A stretch of DNA of 33,062 nucleotides from Planctomycetota bacterium (lineage in GTDB: Bacteria; Planctomycetota; GCA-002687715), in NCBI GenBank assembly GCA_002683135.1, contig NYSS01000099.1, positions 10,594 to 43,655 of the forward strand. Direction: 5' to 3'. The number at the start of each line of letters is the position of its first letter. Position 1 is the stretch's first letter. The notes under the pieces were generated by a model. The model did not search any database and was not told where the DNA came from. It was given only the letters and a program-made list of their open reading frames with translations. This document shows positions 26,049-33,062 of the stretch, in pieces. Made by a program: the position numbers and the translations under genes.

Positions 26049-27467
26049 TCAGGCCAGAACCTCAGAAATCGGCTGCGCCCCCTCCACGCCGACGAGGCGC
26101 TGGTCGAGCCCCCCGTAGAAGTAGCTCAGCCCGTTTGGGTCGAGCCCGAGCAGATGCAACGTGGTCGCGTGCAGGTGCTTGACGTGATATCGATTGCCTA
26201 CCGCGGCGCTACCGAGTTCGTCCGTCTCGCCGACCGAGACGCCACCCCTGACGCCGCCGCCGGCCATCCACATGGTGAAGCCGTAGCTGTTGTGGTCGCG
26301 CCCCGTACCCTTCGCGTACTCGGCGGTCGGTTGCCGACCAAACTCTCCCCCCCAGACGATGAGCGTCTCATCCAGCATTCCCCTCCGCTTGAGGTCCTTG
26401 ATCAGGCCCGCGATGGGTCGGTCCGTCTCCTCTGCGTGCAGGGTGTGGTTCTTGACGAGATCATTGTGGGCATCCCACGTCGACTCGATGTGGTTCCCAC
26501 CGGAGTAGATCTGGATCATCCGGACGCCGCGCTCAACGAGACGCCTGGCGAGCAAGCACTGACGCCCGAAGACATCGGTGCGCGCGTCACCGACACCGTA
26601 GAGCTCCTTCGTCTCCTCCGGCTCGCTTTCCAGATCGACGGCTTCGGGCGCCGTCGCCTGCATCCGATACGCCAGCTCATAGCTCGACATCCGCGACGCC
26701 AATGCGTCGTGCCCCCCGACGCGCCCGAGGTGCTCTTGGTTGTACTCCTGGAGTACGTCAAGCATCCGACGCTCCATGGGCCGGTCCACGCCCTTCGGAT
26801 TATCCAGATCGAGGATCGGCGTCCCCTGAGCCCGGACAACGGTGGCCTGGTAACGCGCGGGCATGTAGCCGCTCGACCAGTTCTTGGCGCCGCTGATGGG
26901 ACCGCCTCGAGGGTCGAGCATGACGACGAAACCCGGCAGATTTTCATTCAACGAGCCGAGGCCGTAGTTGACCCACGAGCCGATGCATGGGCCGCCGGAG
27001 AGGATCCGTCCGGTGTTCATCTGCAGCATGGCCGACCCGTGGATTGGAGAGTCCGCCGTCATGGAGTGGAGGAACGCGATGTCGTCGACACACGACCCCA
27101 CGTTCGGGAACAAGTCGGAGACCCACTTGCTGCACTCGCCATACTGCTTGAAGTTCCACCGCGGCTCCACGATGCGGCCTTCGTTCTTGTGACCGCCACG
27201 GCCAAAGGTCTTCACCTTGACCGTCTTGTCGTTCATGCCGTTGAGCGCGGGCTTGTAGTCGAAGGTGTCTATGTGGCTTGGCCCGCCATACATGTAGAGG
27301 AAGATGACCGCCTTCGCCTTGGCGACGCGCGGAGCGAGAGCGGGGAGAGCCCCGTCCCGTTGCATCATCGCAGCGAGGGCGGCGCTGACGAAGCCGGCAC
27401 CGCTATGGCACAAGAAGTCCCGTCTCGTGCGGCCCAGAACTCCGTGATTCAGTCGTGGATCGATCAT
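26049..27467 (-). CDS. DUF1501 family protein (Tat-type signal)
   Basis: 472 residues from ATG 27467, overlapping the upstream stop as ATGA; 14 codons open further upstream are shadow. The N-terminus has a twin-arginine-like signal (RTRRDFLCHSGAGFVSAALAA). AVIFLYMYGGPSHIDTFDYKP and VWGGEFGRQP mark the DUF1501 family, a distant relative of the alkaline phosphatase/sulfatase fold. In Planctomycetes such genes nearly always pair with a DUF1549/DUF1553 gene, as here. The biochemical role is not established. Confidence 0.9.
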   Translation of the reverse strand: MIDPRLNHGVLGRTRRDFLCHSGAGFVSAALAAMMQRDGALPALAPRVAKAKAVIFLYMYGGPSHIDTFDYKPALNGMNDKTVKVKTFGRGGHKNEGRIVEPRWNFKQYGECSKWVSDLFPNVGSCVDDIAFLHSMTADSPIHGSAMLQMNTGRILSGGPCIGSWVNYGLGSLNENLPGFVVMLDPRGGPISGAKNWSSGYMPARYQATVVRAQGTPILDLDNPKGVDRPMERRMLDVLQEYNQEHLGRVGGHDALASRMSSYELAYRMQATAPEAVDLESEPEETKELYGVGDARTDVFGRQCLLARRLVERGVRMIQIYSGGNHIESTWDAHNDLVKNHTLHAEETDRPIAGLIKDLKRRGMLDETLIVWGGEFGRQPTAEYAKGTGRDHNSYGFTMWMAGGGVRGGVSVGETDELGSAAVGNRYHVKHLHATTLHLLGLDPNGLSYFYGGLDQRLVGVEGAQPISEVLA

Positions 27468-30433
27468 CGCAGGTACAAGAACTCGTTGAGGTTCAAAGCG
27501 ACCACACAAAACCGCGTCAACGCCGTCTCCCCGTCAAGGCCCAGGTCATTGCCGAGGTCGTCGCAGAGCTGGCGACCCCGCGCGATCTCCGCCGCGCTGG
27601 GGACGCGCTGAAGTACACGCTCGAGGGCGCGCGTCACCTGCGCTGTCAGGTCCTTCGGGAAGAGTCGCCGAAGGTCCTTTGCGAAGGCGCGCGCCTGTTC
27701 GTTGGAGAACGCGCTATTCATCAACGACAAGGCCTGGGTCGGCTGATTTGTTGTGAAGCGCACCGGACATGTGAAGTCCGTATCCGCCGCGTCGAAGGTC
27801 GCCAGGATCGGCAGGATCAACGAACGCTTGACGTGCACATACACGCTACGGCGAGCCTGTAGTCGAGGCGACGAGACCGGCCATCCATCCCCCGGCCTTG
27901 ACTGACCGGCGAGCACATCCCGGGAGATCTTCGGGTACACGCTCGGCCCATAGAGATCGCGATTGAGCTGGCCCGACACCGTGAGGATCGCGTCACGGAC
28001 CTCCTCGGCGGAGAGCCGGCGCAAATCAAACCGCCACAGCAGCTCATTGCCCGGGTCGATGCGCTCGGAGCGCGAATCGGACACGTACGCTTGCCGCCAA
28101 CTCATGGATGTGAGGATCAGCCGATGGAGCCGCTTCAGACGGAATCCGCCCCGCGCGAATTCCGTGGCGAGCCAATCCAGCAGCTCCGGGTGGGTCGGAG
28201 GGCGCCCCTGAAGCCCAAAGTTGTTCGCCGACGGGACGATCGGTCGACCGAAGTGGTGCTGGAATATTCGGTTCACCATGACCCGGGCCGTGAGCGGGTT
28301 GCCCTCGCTCGCGATCCAGCGGGCCAGCGCCAATCTCCGCCCCGTCGACGCGCCGCTCGCTGGCGTAGCGATCGACGGATCAGGCACGCCCAGGACCGTC
28401 GGGAAACCGGGTTCTACGAGGGCGGCCTTCACATGCGGGTTGCCACGAATGAGGACGTAAGTCTTGCGGGGCCGAGGCCCGTGCTCCTTGACGCAGAGGG
28501 CCTGCGCCAGGGCCGCGGGGGGACGGCCTCTGCGCTCTCGCAGACGCTTGGTCAAGCCGGCGTACTCCTTGACCTCCCCCTGGCTCAAGATCGCCCCCGC
28601 GCGCTTTTCGACCAGGGCCACGCGGTTGCGCTCGTGCTTGAATTCCTCGTGATCGACTGGCTTGAAGCTCGGCTTGACCTTCGCCTCAATCGCGGCCAGC
28701 CGCTCCCGGATGGACGCCAGTTCTCCCTGGTGTGCCACCACCGCATCCGTGTGGGTCTCCCGCTCTTCAGGGGAGGCGACGACACGAACCGACGCGTCGA
28801 CCACGGTGCCGTGAGACCGCACGCCATAGCGCCGTATGTTCCGCATGAAGGCGAGCATGCGGTAATAGTCTGACTGCGGGATGGGGTCCAGCTTGTGATC
28901 GTGGCACCGCGCGCAGTTCATGGTCAGACCGAGGAACGCCTGCGAGGTCGTGGCGACGATGTCGTCCAGGTCGTCGTACAACGCTTGCTCGGGGTCCGCC
29001 GGCTCGTCGTCCCACTGACCCAATCGGTAATAACCGGTCGCGGTGATGGTCTCCGCCGTCGCGCCCTCAAGCTCGTCCCCCGCGAGCTGCTCAAGGATCA
29101 TCTGGTCGTACGGCTTGTCCTCATTGAGCGAGCGGATCACCCAGTCCCGGTACTTCCATACAAACGGCTTGGCCCCGTCGCGCTCAAAGCTGTTGGTCTC
29201 GGCATATCGAACGACGTCCAGCCAATGACGGCCCCACCGCTCGCCATAGTGGGGCGAGGCGAGCAGACGATCGATCACTCGCTCCCATGCACCGGGGCGA
29301 TCATCGGAGAGGAAAGCGGCGACCTCTTCAGGACTCGGCGGCAAACCGATGAGATCGTGATACGCGCGGCGGATGAGCGCCTGACGCGTGGCCTCGGGCG
29401 CCGGGCGTAATCCGGCACGCTCGAGCTTAGCCAGCACGAAGGCATCAATCGGATTCGCGACCCAGGCGCCGTCAGCCACCGTCGGTAGCGACGGCCGGCG
29501 GATCGGTTGAAACGCCCAGTGCGCCCGGGTCTGATCGTTGACCTGCGGCGTCGTCGCGTGAGCCTCGACCTTCGGCGCCTCCGCCTCCAGGTCGGGGTCG
29601 AACGGAGCCCCAAGGCGTGCCCACTGGGTCAGGATCTCCACTTCGGCCTCGGGGAGCTTCGTCTTCGGCGGCATCTCGAAGACCTCGTGTTTCACCGCCC
29701 GCAGCAGCAGGCTGTCGCGCGGAGTGACGAGGGAAATCGCCGGCCCAGATTCCCCACCCCGCAAGACACCTTCCCGACTGCCAAGGAACAGCCCGCCGCG
29801 CAGCGGAGAGCCCGGGCCGTGACACTTGCCGCAACTCCGGGTGAGGATCGGATGGACCCGTTCGCCGTAAAACGCGCGACGCTCCGCCTCGGTCATCTGC
29901 GGCAATGGTGGCGTCAGATCGACGAGCTCCACGTCATCGAACCAGGCCTCACCAACCGAACGCCCCCAGCCACCGAACAGGAGGTTGACCAGGAGACTGC
30001 GGCGGTTCCCCGACTCGAACGTGCTCACCAGCTGCGTCCACCCCCGATCTCCATGAATCGCTTCGGTCTTGCCTTCGCGCTGCAGCTCGTGGAGATTGAG
30101 TTGCGCGCCGTATCCCCCCCGCTTGTCGAGGCCCTTGACCTTCACCCACGCCGAGAGCCGATACCGCGTCTGCGGCGCCACCTGGACCTCGAAGCTGAAG
30201 CTCGCGTCACCGCCGTCGGTGGAGCTGATCTTGACGCAGCGCTTGCCGCTGTGCGCAAACCCGTCCTCGACCGCGAAAGCGGCCTTGCCACTCCATGTGT
30301 TGAGCCGCCAGCCGGACGGCAAGGCCCGATCGTCGATCCGCTCGAAGGACCCGTTATCGATGAGATTGCCGGGTTCTTGCGCAGGCGCGCTCGCCGCCAG
30401 CAGCGCCAGAATCAACTGGGTTATCCGTCTCAC
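27464..30433 (-). CDS. Planctomycete cytochrome-c-like/DUF1549/DUF1553 protein with N-terminal carbohydrate-binding-like domain
   Basis: 989 residues if the GTG at 30433 is the start; this is tentative, chosen because a signal peptide (RITQLILALLAASAPAQ) follows, and no strong binding site is seen. Residues of about 22-180 resemble a carbohydrate-binding domain (NLIDNGSFERIDD, AWVKVKG, WFDDVELVDL). A heme motif CGKCH (201-205) begins the PSCyt1 region. DUF1549 follows (HWAFQPI, IDAFVLAKLERAGL, RWGRHWLDVVRYAET), with a second CARCHDHK, then DUF1553 (GRRLALARWI, NPLTARVMVNRIFQHHFG). It is exported, and its two c-type heme sites suggest electron transfer; the substrate is unknown. It is coupled to the DUF1501 gene. 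Confidence 0.88.
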   Translation of the reverse strand: MRRITQLILALLAASAPAQEPGNLIDNGSFERIDDRALPSGWRLNTWSGKAAFAVEDGFAHSGKRCVKISSTDGGDASFSFEVQVAPQTRYRLSAWVKVKGLDKRGGYGAQLNLHELQREGKTEAIHGDRGWTQLVSTFESGNRRSLLVNLLFGGWGRSVGEAWFDDVELVDLTPPLPQMTEAERRAFYGERVHPILTRSCGKCHGPGSPLRGGLFLGSREGVLRGGESGPAISLVTPRDSLLLRAVKHEVFEMPPKTKLPEAEVEILTQWARLGAPFDPDLEAEAPKVEAHATTPQVNDQTRAHWAFQPIRRPSLPTVADGAWVANPIDAFVLAKLERAGLRPAPEATRQALIRRAYHDLIGLPPSPEEVAAFLSDDRPGAWERVIDRLLASPHYGERWGRHWLDVVRYAETNSFERDGAKPFVWKYRDWVIRSLNEDKPYDQMILEQLAGDELEGATAETITATGYYRLGQWDDEPADPEQALYDDLDDIVATTSQAFLGLTMNCARCHDHKLDPIPQSDYYRMLAFMRNIRRYGVRSHGTVVDASVRVVASPEERETHTDAVVAHQGELASIRERLAAIEAKVKPSFKPVDHEEFKHERNRVALVEKRAGAILSQGEVKEYAGLTKRLRERRGRPPAALAQALCVKEHGPRPRKTYVLIRGNPHVKAALVEPGFPTVLGVPDPSIATPASGASTGRRLALARWIASEGNPLTARVMVNRIFQHHFGRPIVPSANNFGLQGRPPTHPELLDWLATEFARGGFRLKRLHRLILTSMSWRQAYVSDSRSERIDPGNELLWRFDLRRLSAEEVRDAILTVSGQLNRDLYGPSVYPKISRDVLAGQSRPGDGWPVSSPRLQARRSVYVHVKRSLILPILATFDAADTDFTCPVRFTTNQPTQALSLMNSAFSNEQARAFAKDLRRLFPKDLTAQVTRALERVLQRVPSAAEIARGRQLCDDLGNDLGLDGETALTRFCVVALNLNEFLYLR

Positions 30434-30500
30434 GTTTTCAGCATGAATGACCGCGCACGGGGCCGCAAGACCCCCATCTGGACTACCACCCCCCGGCCGC

Positions 30501-30530
30501 CTGACCACGACGACCACGGGGAGCTATGAT
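30501..30530 (+). promoter_or_regulatory. Candidate promoter of the S9 peptidase gene
   Basis: CTGACC (30501-30506) and TATGAT (30525-30530) are separated by 18 bases, matching the sigma-70 consensus at 4 and 5 of 6 positions. It lies in the divergent gap 69 bases before the start at 30599. Confidence 0.4.
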
Positions 30531-30598
30531 GGGGGGATGCCCGACTTGCCCTCACCTGACTCTCGGCACCCGCAGACAGAGGCCACTGGAGGACTCCC

Positions 30599-33062
30599 AT
30601 GTACCTGATCCGCACCGGCGCCCGCCCCATCCTCGTGTTCGTCCTTTTCGGGATCGCAATCGGCGGCTCCGCGATGGCGCAGAGCGGCACCGAACGCCCC
30701 CGCGCTAACTGGGAACTGGCCGACAAGTACTCCAGCAGCTTCCTCCGGCAGTTCACCTACAGCACCTCCGTCACCCCGCGATGGATCGGCAAGACCGATC
30801 GCCTCTGGTACTCGTACAAGACCAGCGCCGGGACGAAGTACTGGCTGGTCGACGCCAAGGCGCGCACCAAGGCGCCGCTGTTCGATCACAGCCGGATGGC
30901 CGCGCTGGTGTCCGAAGCGACGGGCGAGGCGCAAACCGCACGGGCCCTGTCACTGTCGGGCCTCAAGGTCTCCGACGACGAGAAGACGTTCGACTTCACA
31001 GCAGGTGGACACCGCCTGAGATACCACGTGGACAAGGACACGATCGAGAGCCGCGGCAAGGCGCGCGGCACCTCCGCTCGTGGCAGCTCCAGTCGCGGAC
31101 GTGGCAGGAGCGGGCGACAGACCCGGACCCGCTCCAGTCGTGGCCGTGGCGCGACCCGCGGGCGCAGTAGCCGCGGGAGATCGACCTCCCCGGACGGGAA
31201 GATCAAGGTCTTCTCGCGCGAGCACAACCTGTTCATCGTCGAGGGCAAGCCCTCCTCCACCGTGGCTGCGGTGGACAAGAAGCCCGATGCTCCGGCGAAG
31301 GCGGCTGCCAAGAATGGGGCCTCGGTGAAGGCGGACGCCAACGGTGACAACGGGATCCAGGCAAAATCCCAACGCACGTTCGGCTCCGAGGACATGACGG
31401 ACTCCGAGATCGCCAGGTTCCTCAGACGCGTCTCCAGCGGTGAGAAGCTGGACGCCAAGGAGGTGAGCGGCAGCCGCGGTCCGCGGCTCGTGTTTGACGA
31501 CGCCGCCGCGACAGCTCTGTCGACCACAGGCGAAGCTGAGTACGGGTTCGGTGGCAGCTCGGGGAGCCGCTCGAGGGCCTCCGTGTCCTGGAAGAGCGAC
31601 TCCAGCGCGTTCTACACCACCCGCCGAGACAGCCGCGGGCTGCAGGAGCTCAGCCTCGTTGATTCGATCGCACAGCCGCGCCCCAAGGTGCGCAACTACA
31701 AGTACTCGATGCCCGGCGAGGAGAAGGTCCGCAAGTCCGAACTTCACGTCTTCCACCGCGATACGAACAAGCTCATTCAGGTAGAGCCGCGCTGGAAGGA
31801 CGAGAGTTACTCCACGACCACCTGGTGGGACAACGGACAGCTGCGGATCTACCGCACCAGTCGCACCCGGCGAGACATGGAATACGGCGTCGTCGACCCG
31901 AAGACCGGCAAGGTCACGACCCTGCTCATCGAGTCGGTGGCCAGGGGCAACCTCAACACCCAACGCATGCGCTGGATGGAGGACAAAAAGAGCTTCATCT
32001 GGTGGTCGGAGAGATCCGGCTGGGGCCACTACTACCTGTACGACGCCGACGGAAAGCTGAAGAATGCGATCACGAAGGGGCCGTTCCGCGCCTCCAGCAT
32101 CGTCTCTCTCGACGAGGAGAAGGGCGTGATGTGGGTCCGCGGAAATGGCCGTGAATCCGGCGAGAACGTGTACTACGAGCACTTGTATCGCGTGAACCTG
32201 GACGGCACCGGCCTGACCTTGCTCGACCCCGGCGACGCGAACCATCGCAGCACCCTGTCTCCTTCCAAGCGATTCCTCGTTGATAACGCATCCCGCGTCG
32301 ATCGAGCGCCCGCCTCGACGCTGCGCGACGCGCAAGGCCACGAGATCATGAAGCTTGGGGAATGCGACCTCTCGCGCCTCTACGAAGCCGGCTGGCGCAT
32401 GCCGGAGACGTTCACCGTGAAGGCCGCGGATGGCGTCACGGACCTCTACGGCAACATGTGGAAGCCCTTCGATTTTGACGCCAAGAAGCGGTACCCGATC
32501 ATCCTCAGCGTCTATCCCGGTCCGCAGATGGAAGGTGTATCGCACACGTTCTCCGCGACTGGCGGCCGCCAGCAGCTGGCCCAGCTCGGGTTCATCGTGA
32601 TCCAGGTCGGGCACCGCGGCGGGACACCCAAGCGCGACCGCGCCTATGGGTCCTATGGCTACTGGAATCTGCGTGACTACGGCCTGGCCGACAAGAAGTC
32701 CGCCGTCGAGCAGCTCGCCGCGCGGCACAGCTTCATCGACGTCGATCGGGTCGGCATGTACGGGCACTCCGGAGGGGGATTCATGACGGCGGCGGCGCTC
32801 CTCCAGGTGCCCTACAACGACTTCTTCAAGGTCGGCGTGTCCTCCGCAGGCAACCACGACAACAACATCTACAACAGCTCCTGGAGCGAGCGCTACCACG
32901 GGCTGAAGGAGGTCCCGGTCGAAGAGAAGAAGGACGAGAAGACTACCAAGCAAGGCGACGCCAAAAAGCAAGGCGACGCCACCAAGCAAGGCGACGCCAA
33001 GAAGCAAGGCGACGCCAAGAAGCAAGGCGACGCCAAGAAGCAAGGCGACGCCAAGAAGCAAG
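30599..33062 (+). CDS. S9 family (DPP IV-like) serine peptidase, exported, 3' end outside window
   Basis: 821 codons are visible. ATG 30599 follows GGAGG by 6 bases. A signal peptide (PILVFVLFGIAIGGSAMA) leads into a DPP IV-type N-terminal propeller (YRVNLDGTGLTLLDPG and similar repeats). From about residue 610 comes the alpha/beta-hydrolase part, with the catalytic Ser724 in YGHSGGG; the Asp and His of the triad would lie beyond the window. Relatives release dipeptides, often Xaa-Pro, from peptides. Two oddities: an Arg/Gly/Ser-rich insertion at about residues 150-200 (RGSSSRGRGRSGRQTRTRSS), and a Lys-Gln-Gly-Asp-Ala repeat from residue 784, after the nucleophile. Both are probably surface loops. 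Confidence 0.85.
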   Translation, partial: MYLIRTGARPILVFVLFGIAIGGSAMAQSGTERPRANWELADKYSSSFLRQFTYSTSVTPRWIGKTDRLWYSYKTSAGTKYWLVDAKARTKAPLFDHSRMAALVSEATGEAQTARALSLSGLKVSDDEKTFDFTAGGHRLRYHVDKDTIESRGKARGTSARGSSSRGRGRSGRQTRTRSSRGRGATRGRSSRGRSTSPDGKIKVFSREHNLFIVEGKPSSTVAAVDKKPDAPAKAAAKNGASVKADANGDNGIQAKSQRTFGSEDMTDSEIARFLRRVSSGEKLDAKEVSGSRGPRLVFDDAAATALSTTGEAEYGFGGSSGSRSRASVSWKSDSSAFYTTRRDSRGLQELSLVDSIAQPRPKVRNYKYSMPGEEKVRKSELHVFHRDTNKLIQVEPRWKDESYSTTTWWDNGQLRIYRTSRTRRDMEYGVVDPKTGKVTTLLIESVARGNLNTQRMRWMEDKKSFIWWSERSGWGHYYLYDADGKLKNAITKGPFRASSIVSLDEEKGVMWVRGNGRESGENVYYEHLYRVNLDGTGLTLLDPGDANHRSTLSPSKRFLVDNASRVDRAPASTLRDAQGHEIMKLGECDLSRLYEAGWRMPETFTVKAADGVTDLYGNMWKPFDFDAKKRYPIILSVYPGPQMEGVSHTFSATGGRQQLAQLGFIVIQVGHRGGTPKRDRAYGSYGYWNLRDYGLADKKSAVEQLAARHSFIDVDRVGMYGHSGGGFMTAAALLQVPYNDFFKVGVSSAGNHDNNIYNSSWSERYHGLKEVPVEEKKDEKTTKQGDAKKQGDATKQGDAKKQGDAKKQGDAKKQGDAKKQ
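32948..33062 (+). repeat. 18-base tandem repeat coding for KQGDA(K/T)
   Basis: The unit AAGCAAGGCGACGCCAAG is repeated at least six times in frame, giving KQGDAK/KQGDAT. Units differ by one or two bases (AAA, ACC or AAG at the sixth codon). The repeat reaches the last base of the window, so the true copy number is unknown and the contig may have ended here because of it. Confidence 0.95.

Noticed and set aside
30950-33061. A 703-codon open frame on the minus strand with repeated LLLGVAL at its start
   Set aside because: It is the antisense of the S9 peptidase; the repeat is the complement of the KQGDA repeat, and the plus strand carries the signal peptide, binding site and GHSGGG motif.
32948-33062. 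CRISPR-like array
   Set aside because: Units are 18 bases, contiguous without spacers, and in frame with the peptidase; no cas genes are present.

Overview
The window is high-GC bacterial DNA that most likely comes from a planctomycete (Planctomycetota). The strongest evidence is an operon pairing a cytochrome-c-like/DUF1549/DUF1553 protein with a DUF1501 protein. Supporting evidence is a secreted formylglycine sulfatase and several large secreted proteins with LamG, PKD or sialidase-like repeats and long beta-rich C-terminal domains. Gene density is high, many genes overlap by 1-8 bases, and TAG is a common terminator (at least eight genes end with it), so the standard code applies. The window ends inside a tandem repeat, which suggests a contig that broke there.

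Layout. 1-5768: an incomplete lipoprotein gene; a 717-residue lipoprotein whose C-terminal half carries motifs of a pentein (amidinotransferase/deiminase-fold) hydrolase; and a convergent secreted metzincin-like zinc protease with sialidase-type repeats. 5905-6933: a radical SAM protein with its SPASM-like cysteines ahead of the SAM cluster. 10994-6951 (minus): a four-gene coupled operon (membrane protein, ABC ATPase, FtsX/MacB-type permease, ZnuA-like metal-binding lipoprotein). 11154-12713: secreted M28 aminopeptidase. 14854-12723 (minus): metG and pyrE, coupled; metG has an in-frame TAG directly before its KMSKS motif. 14911-15159: a small secreted-protein gene that also seems to be interrupted. 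15890-15132 (minus): rluB-type pseudouridine synthase. 16022-17458: sulfatase.

17700-22703 is the clearest system: a leucine operon (leuA-leuC-leuD-leuB, all overlapping) preceded by a 26-codon leader peptide rich in Leu/Ile codons. The leader RNA can be drawn as a full classical attenuator: 1:2 hairpin, 2:3 antiterminator and 3:4 terminator with seven T's. A 52-codon ORF of unknown function sits between the terminator and leuA.

22792-24468: membrane-anchored TPR protein. 25936-24569 (minus): LamG/PKD secreted protein. 30433-26049 (minus): the DUF1553-DUF1501 operon. 30599-end: incomplete S9 (DPP IV-like) peptidase with an Arg/Gly/Ser-rich insertion and a KQGDA-type hexapeptide repeat placed after the catalytic serine.

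Taken together the window shows housekeeping genes (leucine synthesis, MetRS, PyrE, RluB) mixed with a heterotroph's secreted degradation machinery (proteases, sulfatase, cell-surface proteins). All functional calls rest on motif reading; no database search was run.
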